From contig OY781057.1 of the NCBI GenBank assembly GCA_963676335.1, forward strand, positions 124,001-188,000: a stretch of 64,000 bases of DNA, read 5' to 3'. This stretch comes from G963676335 sp963676335 (GTDB lineage: Bacteria; Pseudomonadota; Alphaproteobacteria; Rickettsiales; Rickettsiaceae). The position numbers and the translations under genes are program-made. The notes beneath the pieces are model-generated. The model was not told where the DNA came from. It did not search any database and worked only from the letters and a program-made list of their open reading frames with translations. This document shows positions 48,376 through 57,980 of this stretch, one piece after another; positions within the stretch are counted from its first letter, which is position 1, and every line of letters begins with the position of its first letter.

Positions 48376-49689
48376 ATGTCAAAAAAAATGTTTATCAAAA
48401 CATATGGTTGCCAGATGAATGTATATGATTCTGACAAGATTCAAGATCTTTTAACCGCTCAAGACTATATTAATACTAATGATATTAAAGAAGCAGATTT
48501 AATAATTCTAAATACTTGTTATATTAGAGAAAAAGCAGCTGAAAAGATATACTCAGAATTAGGACGTATTAAATCAATACGAAAGAAAGAATCTATAGTT
48601 ATAATAGCTGGATGTGTCGCACAGGCAGAAAAAGAAACAATTTTTAAAAGAGCTCCTATAGTAGATATCGTAGTTGGGCCTCAATTTTATCATTTGATAC
48701 CTAAATTGATTATTAACATCCTTAATGGAGATAAAAATTTAATCAAATCTGGATTTATTAATGAAAATAAGTTTAACTATTTTTTAAATCCCTCATCTAT
48801 AAAAACTGTCAGTAATTTTATACCAATACAAGAAGGATGTAATAAATTTTGTACTTATTGTGTAGTACCTTATACTAGAGGTGCGGAATATTCTCGTCCA
48901 ATTGAACAAATATATCAAGAAATAACACAAATAGTAAAATTAGGAAGCAAAGAAATAGTATTGTTAGGTCAAAATGTAAATGCATATCATGGAAAAGATA
49001 TTAATGGAGAGACCTATGATTTATCTAAGCTAATCAGTTATATTGCCAAAATTGATCAAGTAAAACGTATTAGATATACTACATCTCATCCTAAAGATAT
49101 GAGCGATGCTTTAATCCATCTTCATAAGGAAGAGCCTAAGTTAATGCCATTTCTACATTTGCCAGTGCAATCTGGTTCTAATAAAATACTTAAATTTATG
49201 AATAGAAAATATACTAGGGAACAATACTTTGCAATAATTGAAAAATTAAAAAACACCTGTCCAAATATAGCCTTTTCATCAGATTTTATTGTTGGATTTC
49301 CTGATGAAACAGAGAAAGATTTTGAAGATACCTTAAATTTAGTTAAAGAAATAAAGTTTGCTCAGCATTTCTCTTTTAAATACAGCCCAAGACCTAATAC
49401 TCCAGCCGCGTTAATGCAACAAATACCAGATGAGATAAAAACCGAAAGATTACATCGCTTACAAGCAGAATTAATGAGTCAACAGCTTCAATTTAATAAG
49501 AGTTGTATCGGAAAAACATTTCCTGTTTTATTAGAATATAGTAGTAAGGATAGTAATCAAATTGTTGGAAAAACTCCATATTCACAATTAGTTCGAATAT
49601 CAGATAATTCACAAAATTATGGACAAATTGCAACCGTACTTATTACTCAAGCATTCCCTAATAGTTTAATTGGATGCTTGTCAAATTGA
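48376..49689 (+). CDS. miaB: tRNA-2-methylthio-N6-isopentenyladenosine synthase MiaB
   Basis: MiaB is a radical-SAM methylthiotransferase acting on i6A37, the product of MiaA, which is also in this window. The N-terminal UPF0004 domain has IKTYGCQMNVYDSD, NTCYIREKA and AGCVAQAE for the second 4Fe-4S cluster. The radical-SAM site is EGCNKFCTYCVVPYTRG with CxxxCxxC. The C-terminal TRAM domain ends the 437 residues. Confidence 0.97.
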   Translation: MSKKMFIKTYGCQMNVYDSDKIQDLLTAQDYINTNDIKEADLIILNTCYIREKAAEKIYSELGRIKSIRKKESIVIIAGCVAQAEKETIFKRAPIVDIVVGPQFYHLIPKLIINILNGDKNLIKSGFINENKFNYFLNPSSIKTVSNFIPIQEGCNKFCTYCVVPYTRGAEYSRPIEQIYQEITQIVKLGSKEIVLLGQNVNAYHGKDINGETYDLSKLISYIAKIDQVKRIRYTTSHPKDMSDALIHLHKEEPKLMPFLHLPVQSGSNKILKFMNRKYTREQYFAIIEKLKNTCPNIAFSSDFIVGFPDETEKDFEDTLNLVKEIKFAQHFSFKYSPRPNTPAALMQQIPDEIKTERLHRLQAELMSQQLQFNKSCIGKTFPVLLEYSSKDSNQIVGKTPYSQLVRISDNSQNYGQIATVLITQAFPNSLIGCLSN

Positions 49690-49765
49690 CACGTATTAAT
49701 ATCCAAATAAAAAAATAATTTGACACATTTAAAATAAATAACATAAAATAAAGAATATTTAATTT

Positions 49766-49840
49766 GCGGGTGTAGCTCAGAGGTAGAGCGTTACCTTGCC
49801 AAGGTCGAGGCCGTGGGTTCGATTCCCATCACCCGCTCCA
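49766..49840 (+). tRNA. tRNA-Gly (anticodon GCC)
   Basis: The gene opens GCGGGTGTAGCTCAG, has anticodon loop CTTGCCA with anticodon GCC, T arm GTGGGTTCGATTCCCAT, and acceptor closing CACCCGCT. The 3' CCA is encoded (49838-49840), unlike the tRNA-Lys gene. It lies 30 bases upstream of xseA and may share its transcript. Confidence 0.97.
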
Positions 49841-49870
49841 AATTAATTTAATAATAAATTATGTGCGCAT

Positions 49871-51205
49871 GTGCAATTAGATCTTAATCCTGTAAATTTG
49901 TTGGATAAAGAATATTCTGTTAGTGAATTATCATTTAAAATTAAACATACTATTGAAACCCAGTATTCTAGAGTAAAAATTCGTGGGGAAATTTCTGGTT
50001 TCAAAGTTGCTAGTTCTGGTCACGGGTACCTAAATTTAAAAGATCAAAATTCAATATTAGCATGTACATGTTGGAAACATGTTTTAGCTAAGACTAAAAT
50101 ACCTTTATCTGATGGTATTGAAGTATTAGCTATTGGTAATATTACTACTTATGCAGGACAGTCTCGGTATCAACTGAATATTGAGCATATTATGCCTTCT
50201 GGCATAGGGATGCTAATGCAAATTTTTCAACAGAGAAAAGAAAAATTAGCTGCTGAAGGCTTATTTGATATTAAAAATAAAAAAAAATTACCTTTTTTTC
50301 CTAAAACTATTGGTATAATAACCTCTATAACTGGTTCTGTTATTAAAGATATTTTACATCGCATTGCAGATCGTTGCCCCACAAGACTATTAATATGGCA
50401 CACATCAGTACAAGGACAAACAGCAGCAGAAGAAATTACTATGGCTATTTCTTCATTCAATAAATTAAAAGAAAGATTAAAACCTGATGTTATTATCATT
50501 GCTAGAGGGGGTGGCTCTATTGAGGATTTATGGCCATTTAATGAGGAAAATTTAGTAAGAGCTATTTTTAATTCCCATATTCCAATAATTTCTGCCATCG
50601 GGCATGAAACAGATTTTACACTTTCTGATTTTGTAGCAGACGTCAGGGCCCCCACCCCTACCGCAGCCGCTGAATTTGCTGTACCTGTAATTGCAGAATT
50701 AAAAAATACATTGAGTATCTCTAGTAGTAGACTATCTAAAATAATACAAAGATGCATTATGCATAAAATAGAAATATTAACTCTACAAAGTAAGATTATT
50801 AATACCCCAGAATATTTTATTAATCATTGCTATCAAAAACTAGACGATGTTTATGCACACATAGAAAATGCATTTTCCAATATAATTAAAACAAAATATT
50901 CTAATTTAGATCGTTTAAATATTAATAAGAAAATAATAATTAGAAGAATTGAACTTTATGATATAACTTTACAAAAATCATATCAAAAATTTGTAAGTAA
51001 CATTTTATCATATATTAATAGAATAGAGAATTTACTTACCCTAAACAGTAGACTTTTAACTAGTTTAGATATTAAGCAAATTTTAAAAAAAGGATTTACT
51101 ATAGTAAGAAGTAATAAAAAAATATTGCTTTGTAAGCCTCTTGATACATCTGAAATTGATATAGAATTCCATGATGGAATAATAAAAGCCAAAATCCATC
51201 AATAA
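49871..51205 (+). CDS. xseA: Exodeoxyribonuclease VII large subunit
   Basis: XseA with XseB degrades single-stranded DNA from both ends. The OB-fold N-terminal domain starts YSVSELSFKIKHTIE and contains HGYLNLKD. The catalytic domain shows IGIITSITGSVIKDI, ARGGGSIEDLWPFNEE and AIGHETDFTLSDFVAD. A coiled-coil middle and short C-terminal strand region follow. The start is GTG at 49871; the two ATGs just upstream (49861, 49869) run quickly into stops. The length of 444 residues is normal. Confidence 0.96.
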   Translation: MQLDLNPVNLLDKEYSVSELSFKIKHTIETQYSRVKIRGEISGFKVASSGHGYLNLKDQNSILACTCWKHVLAKTKIPLSDGIEVLAIGNITTYAGQSRYQLNIEHIMPSGIGMLMQIFQQRKEKLAAEGLFDIKNKKKLPFFPKTIGIITSITGSVIKDILHRIADRCPTRLLIWHTSVQGQTAAEEITMAISSFNKLKERLKPDVIIIARGGGSIEDLWPFNEENLVRAIFNSHIPIISAIGHETDFTLSDFVADVRAPTPTAAAEFAVPVIAELKNTLSISSSRLSKIIQRCIMHKIEILTLQSKIINTPEYFINHCYQKLDDVYAHIENAFSNIIKTKYSNLDRLNINKKIIIRRIELYDITLQKSYQKFVSNILSYINRIENLLTLNSRLLTSLDIKQILKKGFTIVRSNKKILLCKPLDTSEIDIEFHDGIIKAKIHQ

Positions 51206-51214
51206 AAATTCAAA

Positions 51215-51299
51215 TATACTCACCCCATTTCAAAAATTGGCGGCATCGCTTGGGAACTATATACTGCTCTTACTTGAAAAAGGGGTAGACGAGTATACA
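51215..51299. repeat. Palindromic intergenic repeat, copy 2
   Basis: The two ends form an imperfect inverted repeat, ATATACTCACCCCATTTCAA against the reverse complement of TTGAAAAAGGGGTAGACGAG plus TATA. The right half is the inverse of 47437-47475. It lies between xseA and an IS630 relic. Confidence 0.65.
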
Positions 51300-51305
51300 G
51301 TAACA

Positions 51306-51690
51306 GGTGGTTATAAAGTTATTACATCGACTAGGTTTTGCGTATAAAAAGCCTAATTTAATACCTAAAAAGCTAGATATTGAGAAGCAAAAGATATTCA
51401 AATCGGAGTATACGTTGCTGAAGAATAGGTTGAGTCCACAAGAAGCTATATAATTTCATCGACAGTGTTCAGCTGCAATATCAAACAATGTCTAGATGTG
51501 GCTGGATACGAAAAAATAAAAACAAAACTTTGCCAACTTTTAGTGGATGGAAAAGAAAACATGTTATTGGAGCTCTAAATCTTGCAGATTTATAATCCTA
51601 AAGTTAATAGTGATTATATTATCAATTTCTTACAAAAGCTAGAACGAACCAGTAGAAAAAATATTTTTAATACCATTCCTTATTTATTTT
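51306..51690 (+). pseudogene. IS630 transposase fragment (family B)
   Basis: The frame reads VVIKLLHRLGFAYKKPNLIP and LDIEKQKIFKSEYTLLKNRL to PQEAI and then a stop. The rest, TCYWSSK and KVNSDYIINFLQKLE, is in broken frames. The sequence is nearly identical to the complement of 10270-10510. Both transposon ends are missing and the fragment stops against the pccB stop codon. Confidence 0.8.
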
Positions 51691-51700
51691 GAAACAGTTC

Positions 51701-53242
51701 CTAGAGAGGTATATTTCCATGTTTTTTTGATATTTTTTCAACTTTTTTATTTCTTAAGATTCTAAGTGCTTTACAAATATGCCATCTAGTATTTTGAGGT
51801 TTAATAATATCATCTATATATCCCCTTGCAGCCGCAACAAATGGAGACGTAATAGTTTCTTTATATTCTTGTATTTTAGCTTGTTTTTGATCAGCATCTT
51901 CAATATTTCTATAAATTATAGAAGCCGCTCCTTCAGATCCCATAACAGCAATTTCGCTATCTATCCATGCATAATTTACATCTCCACAAAGATGTTTTGA
52001 ATTCATTACAATATACGCTCCTCCATAAGCTTTTCGCGTAATAACTGTAATTTTAGGTACTGTAGCTTCAGCATAAGCATAGATTAATTTTGCACCATGT
52101 TTAATAATGCCATTGTGTTCTTGATTAGCTCCTGGTAAAAATCCAGGCACATCAACTAAACTAATAATAGGTATATTAAATGCATCACAAAATCGAACAA
52201 ATCTAGCTGCCTTCTTTGAAGCAGAAATATCTAAACATCCAGCTAAATGTAAAGGTTGATTAGCAACTATTCCTACTGTAGACCCTTCCATGCATCCAAA
52301 TCCTATAACAATATTTTTAGCGTAGTCACTTTGTAATTCAAAAAAATCACATTCATCAATTATTTTTTCAATTAATTGTTTTATATCATATGCTTTATTA
52401 GGATTCGGGGGAATTAAATTATTTAAAGACATATCTATACGATCAGCAGGGTCTTCTGTTGCACGTTTGGGAACTACGCTTTGATTTGATAATGGTAAAA
52501 GATTAACAAATCTTCTTAATTCTAAAAGGGCTTCTATGTCATTATTAAATACTAAATCAGCAACTCCACTCTTAGTTGAATGAATAAAAGCTCCTCCTAA
52601 TTTTTCATGATTTATTTCCTCTCCAGTAACGCTTTTAACTACATCAGGACCAGTGACATACATATGAGAAGTTTCATCTACCATAAAGATAAAATCTGTT
52701 AATGCTGGAGAGTAGACTGCTCCTCCTGCACATGGTCCCATAATCATTGAAAGTTGAGGTATTACCCCAGAAGCCATGACATTATATCTAAAAATATCTC
52801 CATATCCAGCTAAAGAATCAACTCCTTCATGAATCCTCGCTCCACCAGAATCATTAATTCCTATAATTGGAACTCCAACTTTTATGGCGGTATCAAAGAT
52901 TTGGCAAATTTTTTTAGCATGACTTTCACCTAATGACCCCCCTAATACTGTAAAATCTTGACTAAAAAGAAATACTGGACGTCCATTAATTGTGCCATAT
53001 CCAGTTATTACACCATCTCCAAGAATTTTTTTATTTTGCATATCAAAATTAGTACATCTATGTTCAACAAACATACCAATCTCTTCAAAACTTCCATGAT
53101 CTAATAAAACTTCAATGCGTTCTCGTGCAGTTAATTTTCCTTTATTATGTTGATCAAGTATTTTTTTATCGCCTCCTGCTAATCTAGCTTTTTGTTTCTT
53201 TTGCTCAATAATTTGTTCTTTTTTATTAGATGTTGATAACAT
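51701..53242 (-). CDS. pccB: Propionyl-CoA carboxylase beta subunit (carboxyltransferase)
   Basis: The beta subunit transfers the carboxyl group from biotin to propionyl-CoA, giving methylmalonyl-CoA. The 513-residue protein has both crotonase-like halves: TARERIEVLLDHGSFEE, GINDSGGARIHEGVDSLAGY and MGPCAGGAVYSPALTDF, then VDVPGFLPGANQEHNGIIKH and TVITRKAYGGAYIVMNSKHL. The biotin-carrying alpha subunit normally sits next door in rickettsiae; an IS630 relic occupies that side here. Acetyl-CoA carboxyltransferase is a less likely alternative. Confidence 0.93.
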   Translation of the reverse strand: MLSTSNKKEQIIEQKKQKARLAGGDKKILDQHNKGKLTARERIEVLLDHGSFEEIGMFVEHRCTNFDMQNKKILGDGVITGYGTINGRPVFLFSQDFTVLGGSLGESHAKKICQIFDTAIKVGVPIIGINDSGGARIHEGVDSLAGYGDIFRYNVMASGVIPQLSMIMGPCAGGAVYSPALTDFIFMVDETSHMYVTGPDVVKSVTGEEINHEKLGGAFIHSTKSGVADLVFNNDIEALLELRRFVNLLPLSNQSVVPKRATEDPADRIDMSLNNLIPPNPNKAYDIKQLIEKIIDECDFFELQSDYAKNIVIGFGCMEGSTVGIVANQPLHLAGCLDISASKKAARFVRFCDAFNIPIISLVDVPGFLPGANQEHNGIIKHGAKLIYAYAEATVPKITVITRKAYGGAYIVMNSKHLCGDVNYAWIDSEIAVMGSEGAASIIYRNIEDADQKQAKIQEYKETITSPFVAAARGYIDDIIKPQNTRWHICKALRILRNKKVEKISKKHGNIPL

Positions 53243-53316
53243 TGATTTGTATTTTTATAGATTAGACGCTTCAGAAATATATTATCTCAAAATTGTAATT
53301 AATGTCAAAAAAATTA

Positions 53317-55386
53317 CTATGAGATTAATTCAATCCATTCACTTTCTGATAGAATGTGAATTCCTATGGATTTTGCTTTAGATAATTTGCTTCCAGAATT
53401 TTCTCCATAGACAAGGAAATCTGTTTTATTTGATAATGTATTTGATACTTTTGCACCTAATTTTTCAGAAATTACTTTTGCTTCTGCTCTTGAGATTGTT
53501 AAAGTTCCAGTAAATACTATAATTTTGCCCTTTAATTTTCCAGTAGCATTGTTTTCGTAAGGTTTTATTATTAATAATGATGCTAAATTTTTTATTAAAT
53601 TAATATTTTCACTTTTATAAAAAAAATTTTTTATAGTTTCTAACCCTTTTTCTCCTATTCCTGAAATATTATTAATAATTTCATACACTTCTTGATCATT
53701 ATCAAGCAATGCAATCATTTTTTTTAAAAAATTATCTATATTCTGAAATTCGTTCGCTAGTAGCTTAGCAGTCATTATTCCTATATGTCTGATACCTAAA
53801 GCATAAATAAAACGATCCAAAGGAATATTTGTAGTTTGAGTAATACTATCTATAAGATTTTGTACAGATTTATTACCCCATCCTTCCATAGTTGATAATG
53901 TTTTTAAAACCTTTTTATCTTGAGGTAATAATAAAATATCTAAAGGAGTCTTAATAAAATTATGTTCTAATAGAAATTTAATTTGTTTTTTCCCTAACCC
54001 ATCAATATTTAAGGCTTCTTTGCTAACAAAATGATATAACTGTTCATATATTTGAGCTGGACAATTAAAACTATTATCGCAACGTAAAATAGATTCCTCT
54101 AAATCGATATTAATTTTTGAGCCACAACGAGGACAATTCTCTATTATTGCGAATTCTTTAGAATCGTTAGTGCGTTTTAACAAATCTACTCCTACAATAT
54201 TAGGAATGACATCCCCAGCTCTTTGTAAATGAACATAATCTCCGATACGAATGTCTTTACGAATGATATCAAAATAATTATGCAAAGTGGCTCGAGTAAT
54301 TATCACACCCCCTATTTTAACTGGTTCTAGTTCAGCTACAGGCGTTAAAACTCCAGTGCGTCCTACTTGTATTACAATATCGTTAAGACGAGTAACAGCA
54401 AATATTGTTGGAAATTTATAAGCAATAGCATATCTTGGATTTTTACCTACAAACCCTAGCCTTTCTTGTAGACCTAAATCATTAATTTTAAATACTGTTC
54501 CATCAATCTCAAATGGTAATTTATCTCTAATGCTTAATACCTGATTATAATATGATAAAGCTTCTTCCTTTGATTTTATTTTTGAATTAGATTGATTTGT
54601 TGTAAATCCAAGACTATGTAATTTAAAAATTAGATTCTCTTGAGTAGAAACAAACGCATCGCTTACTTCTCCTAAACCATAAACGAAGTAACTCAGAGGT
54701 CTTGATGCTGTAATATTAGGATTTAGTTGTCTTAATGACCCTGATGCAGCATTGCGAGAATTAGAAAAAATAGGCTTGTGATATAACTTTTGATTACGAT
54801 TTAGTTCTATAAAATTTTCTTTACTAAAATAAATTTCTCCTCGAACTTCTAATACATCTGGAGCATTATTTATTTGATGAGGAAAATCGGTTACAGATTT
54901 AATATTTGCAGTTATATCTTCTCCTATATAACCATCTCCTCTAGTTAGAGCTAAAGCTAATTTTCCATTTTCAAAGCGCGCAGAAAATGATACTCCATCT
55001 ATTTTATATTCTCCAAAAAGTTCTGGAAAAAAATTTATGTGTAAAAAATTTTGTATACGTTTAATAAAATTATCAAAATCCAATTCATTAAATGCATTCG
55101 CTAATGATAGCATTGCTTTAGCATGAGGTACTTTTAAAAATTTATTAGAAAGTTTAACATTGATATTATAAGTAGGGCTATCCAATTTTTTTAAATTAGG
55201 AAATTTTTTTTCTATAGTGGAATATACATGGATTATTAGATCATATTCACTATCTTTTACTAAAGACTGATTATCAATATAATATGCATTATTATATTTA
55301 TTTATCTCGGTTCTTAAACTACTTAATAGCTTAATAGCCTCATCTTCATTTAAATTTTCTATATTAATTTTATTTAACTCAAGCAT
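53317..55386 (-). CDS. ligA: NAD-dependent DNA ligase
   Basis: LigA seals nicks with NAD in replication and repair. The adenylation site is EYKIDGVSFSAR, with the active Lys in KIDG. It is followed by an OB fold (GRTGVLTPVAELEPVKIGG), the four-Cys zinc finger (CPRCG ... CDNSFNCPAQ), helix-hairpin-helix repeats and a C-terminal BRCT domain (GKIIVFTGTLTISRAEAKVI). The length of 689 residues is normal. The 60 bases upstream contain a short repeat shared with 47593-47635. Confidence 0.97.
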   Translation of the reverse strand: MLELNKINIENLNEDEAIKLLSSLRTEINKYNNAYYIDNQSLVKDSEYDLIIHVYSTIEKKFPNLKKLDSPTYNINVKLSNKFLKVPHAKAMLSLANAFNELDFDNFIKRIQNFLHINFFPELFGEYKIDGVSFSARFENGKLALALTRGDGYIGEDITANIKSVTDFPHQINNAPDVLEVRGEIYFSKENFIELNRNQKLYHKPIFSNSRNAASGSLRQLNPNITASRPLSYFVYGLGEVSDAFVSTQENLIFKLHSLGFTTNQSNSKIKSKEEALSYYNQVLSIRDKLPFEIDGTVFKINDLGLQERLGFVGKNPRYAIAYKFPTIFAVTRLNDIVIQVGRTGVLTPVAELEPVKIGGVIITRATLHNYFDIIRKDIRIGDYVHLQRAGDVIPNIVGVDLLKRTNDSKEFAIIENCPRCGSKINIDLEESILRCDNSFNCPAQIYEQLYHFVSKEALNIDGLGKKQIKFLLEHNFIKTPLDILLLPQDKKVLKTLSTMEGWGNKSVQNLIDSITQTTNIPLDRFIYALGIRHIGIMTAKLLANEFQNIDNFLKKMIALLDNDQEVYEIINNISGIGEKGLETIKNFFYKSENINLIKNLASLLIIKPYENNATGKLKGKIIVFTGTLTISRAEAKVISEKLGAKVSNTLSNKTDFLVYGENSGSKLSKAKSIGIHILSESEWIELIS

Positions 55387-55432
55387 TTTTGAAATCTGGC
55401 TTCATATTTTCGAGTTTTCATTTATATAACAA
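55387..55432. repeat. Short repeat shared with 47593-47638
   Basis: TTTTTGAAATCTGGCTTCAT at the ligA start matches TTTTTGAAGTCTGGCTTTGT at 47593 with few changes, and the similarity goes on for about 20 more bases (CGAGTTTTCATTTA against CAAGTTTACATTTA). It overlaps the region of the ligA translation start. Confidence 0.5.
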
Positions 55433-55446
55433 AAGAAATATAATTC

Positions 55447-56169
55447 TTAATCTACTAATAAAACATTTGTATTTTTATTTTTAGATTTTTTCCATTTTGG
55501 AATTAAAGGATCGGCGTTTAGTAGGTTCAAAATCTGATATTGTACATATTCATCTACTACCTGTGATAAATTATCAATTTTATCACGGAAAAAATGATCT
55601 GCCCCTTGAATACATTTATATGCAATAGTGACATGCTTGTGTTGAGAAATACGGTTAACAAATTGTGTTACTGTATCTTCTTGAACCACGCTATCTTGAT
55701 CCCCGTGAATTATTAGTCCTGATACAGGACAAGGGGCAAGAAAAGTAAAATCATGTTTATTCACTGGAGGGGAAACTACTAAGAAGTGAGCTACTTCTGG
55801 ACGTCTCATTACTACCTGCATACCGATCCAACTACCAAAAGAGAAACCAGCTATCCAAATCCCGCTATGAGAATTATTATTGACTTGTAGCCAATCCAAT
55901 GCTGTAGCGGCATCAATTAACTCTCCTACTCCATTATTAAATGTACCTTGGGACTTTCCTACTCCTCTAAAATTAATGCGTAATACTGAAAATCCATTTT
56001 TAGCAAAAATTTTATATAACGCATAAACTACATTATTATTCATACTTCCTTTATATAAAGGATGTGGATGTAATATCAATGCTAAAGGAGATTTAGCTGA
56101 AGATTGAAAATACCTTGCTTCTATCCTTCCAGCGGAGCTGTTAAAAAATACTTCTGTCATATTCTTCAA
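55447..56169 (-). CDS. Alpha/beta hydrolase (COG2945-like)
   Basis: A cytoplasmic alpha/beta hydrolase of 240 residues. LILHPHPLYKGSMNNNVVY near residue 32 is the family's opening motif, NFRGVGKSQGTFNNGVGE the next, WIAGFSFGSWIGMQVVMRRP the nucleophile elbow (Ser in GFSFGS), HGDQDSVV the acid, and GADHFFRDK the His. The substrate is unknown. The gene is conserved in alphaproteobacteria. It lies 60 bases upstream of ligA on the same strand. Confidence 0.85.
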   Translation of the reverse strand: MKNMTEVFFNSSAGRIEARYFQSSAKSPLALILHPHPLYKGSMNNNVVYALYKIFAKNGFSVLRINFRGVGKSQGTFNNGVGELIDAATALDWLQVNNNSHSGIWIAGFSFGSWIGMQVVMRRPEVAHFLVVSPPVNKHDFTFLAPCPVSGLIIHGDQDSVVQEDTVTQFVNRISQHKHVTIAYKCIQGADHFFRDKIDNLSQVVDEYVQYQILNLLNADPLIPKWKKSKNKNTNVLLVD

Positions 56170-56232
56170 ATTTAATTAATTATTATACAGTACTATATTA
56201 TTCTCTCACTATGTAAATAATTTACAAAAATT

Positions 56233-56967
56233 TTATTGTTTGTTAAAATGTTTCAAAATCCAGTTTCTAATAACATGAATATCTTCAGCATAAGTTGCAT
56301 GGCATAAATACCCTTTATTGATTATGTAATCAACACGAGACAAATATTCATAACTATAATACCTATTTAGAGGAAAAATTTTATCTGAGACATCTTGTAA
56401 AATATTAGTATTTATTAATTGTATTCCAGTATAAATATAAGGGGTAGAAGAAGTGTTATTTTCTTTTATTACTGATATAACGTTATCATTATTCAAAATA
56501 AAATCTTCTTTAGTGTTTCCTATGACTTCGTTAGATGGATGTAATAATAATAATAAATCCATTTTCTTAGGATCCCATCTATCTATCATGCTCTCAAAAA
56601 TATTGAAATAAGGTATTAAAATACAGTCACTATTCATTGTAAAAACAAAATTACTATCAAAATATTTAAGTGCATTCTTAAGCCCTCCACCTTGTTGAAG
56701 AAGCTCAGGTTCATAAAGTGTTATTATTTCAGTATTAGTAAATTTGGAACGTAAATTTACAACAGATTCTTCTATTTTCTCATGCATATAAAAACTGTTT
56801 ACTACTATCCTCTTAAAAGGATAGTAGGTTAAGGCAAGTTCTATAGCGTATTGCAAAAATGATTTTCCATTTATTGTTACTAATGGCTTAGGTAAGCTAT
56901 TAGTAATAGAGCTCATTCTAGATCCATATCCGGCAGCAAAAACCATTAAATTATTAAATTTTGTCAT
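56233..56967 (-). CDS. Sugar-1-phosphate nucleotidyltransferase (MurU-like)
   Basis: The N-terminal signature MVFAAGYGSRMSSITNSLPKPLV is that of the NTP-transferase fold which activates sugar-1-phosphates. The catalytic Asp lies in FVFTMNSDCILIPYFN. The 244-residue length fits small enzymes such as MurU (MurNAc-1-phosphate uridylyltransferase, a wall recycling step) and mannose-1-phosphate guanylyltransferases. I favour MurU-like because peptidoglycan genes are present, but the substrate is not readable from sequence. It diverges from miaA. Confidence 0.8.
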   Translation of the reverse strand: MTKFNNLMVFAAGYGSRMSSITNSLPKPLVTINGKSFLQYAIELALTYYPFKRIVVNSFYMHEKIEESVVNLRSKFTNTEIITLYEPELLQQGGGLKNALKYFDSNFVFTMNSDCILIPYFNIFESMIDRWDPKKMDLLLLLHPSNEVIGNTKEDFILNNDNVISVIKENNTSSTPYIYTGIQLINTNILQDVSDKIFPLNRYYSYEYLSRVDYIINKGYLCHATYAEDIHVIRNWILKHFNKQ

Positions 56968-57007
56968 AATTCATTTAATTGAAATATATTTATGTATATT
57001 GTAATAG

Positions 57008-57955
57008 ATGTTAAAAAATAACGAAAGTATGTCTTATTATTTAGTAATATGTGGGCCAACTACTAGTGGAAAATCCATATTAGCCTTATCTTTAGCAAAA
57101 AAATATAATGGGGTTATTGTTAATGCAGATTGTTTACAAGTATATTCTGAAATTCCGATTATTACCGCATCTCCTCTAGAAGAAGATAAAAATCAAATTC
57201 CTCATTTTTTATATAATTTTTTGCCTATAACATGTCAGTATTCAGTTGCGCAGTATATAACAAATGCAAGCCAAGTTATAAAAGAAAGTATTTTATTAGG
57301 AAAATTGCCTATAGTGGTTGGAGGGACCGGGTTTTATATAGCTAGTTTGTTATATGGATTAAGCTCAATTCCAACGATTTCAGAAAATGTTTTACAGCAG
57401 GTCGAACTAGAATTTGATCAATTAGGAAAGGAAAAATTCTATACTCAATTAATAACAAAAGATCCACTAGTAGTGAATAAAATAAATAGTAATGATAAAA
57501 GTCGAATGATACGTGCTTATGCCGTGTTCTTACAAACAGGGATTTCTATTTTTGAATATAGAAAAAAAAAGGAAAAAATACTTGAATCTTATAATTTTGA
57601 TGTAATTATGTTACTTCCAAATCGAAATTTATTATATCAACGATGTAATCAAAATTTAGAAAAATTATTAAAAATAGGAGGATTGGATGAAATATCACGA
57701 TTATATTCTCAAAGAAATATACTTTCTTATTCTGTATCAAAAGCATTGCCTATGCCACAATTTTTTGACTATTTCGCAGGAAAGATTACATATACACAAG
57801 CGCTTAATTTAGCGCAAATGAGAACAAGAAATTATGCCAAGAGGCAAATTACTTGGTTTAAACATCAAATAACAAATAAATCTATTTTAGAATACCAGTC
57901 TCTAGATGAGTTGCTTTCTATCTGTTCTAATTTTAGAATAAATATAAATAATTAA
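57008..57955 (+). CDS. miaA: tRNA dimethylallyltransferase MiaA
   Basis: MiaA adds the dimethylallyl group to A37 of UNN-decoding tRNAs; MiaB in this window completes the modification. The P-loop VICGPTTSGKSILALSLAKK is near residues 12-32. NADCLQVYSEIPIITASP, VVGGTGFYIASLLYGLS and AQMRTRNYAKRQITWFKHQ follow in the family order. The length of 315 residues is typical. Either Met 1 or Met 8 may start it. Confidence 0.96.
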   Translation: MLKNNESMSYYLVICGPTTSGKSILALSLAKKYNGVIVNADCLQVYSEIPIITASPLEEDKNQIPHFLYNFLPITCQYSVAQYITNASQVIKESILLGKLPIVVGGTGFYIASLLYGLSSIPTISENVLQQVELEFDQLGKEKFYTQLITKDPLVVNKINSNDKSRMIRAYAVFLQTGISIFEYRKKKEKILESYNFDVIMLLPNRNLLYQRCNQNLEKLLKIGGLDEISRLYSQRNILSYSVSKALPMPQFFDYFAGKITYTQALNLAQMRTRNYAKRQITWFKHQITNKSILEYQSLDELLSICSNFRININN

Positions 57956-57980
57956 AATTTTTTAATGAGTGTAATTTTTT

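Noticed and set aside
50227..50757. Long minus-strand open frame of 176 codons
   Set aside because: It lies wholly opposite xseA, whose motifs are clear; the opposite frame has no recognisable domain.
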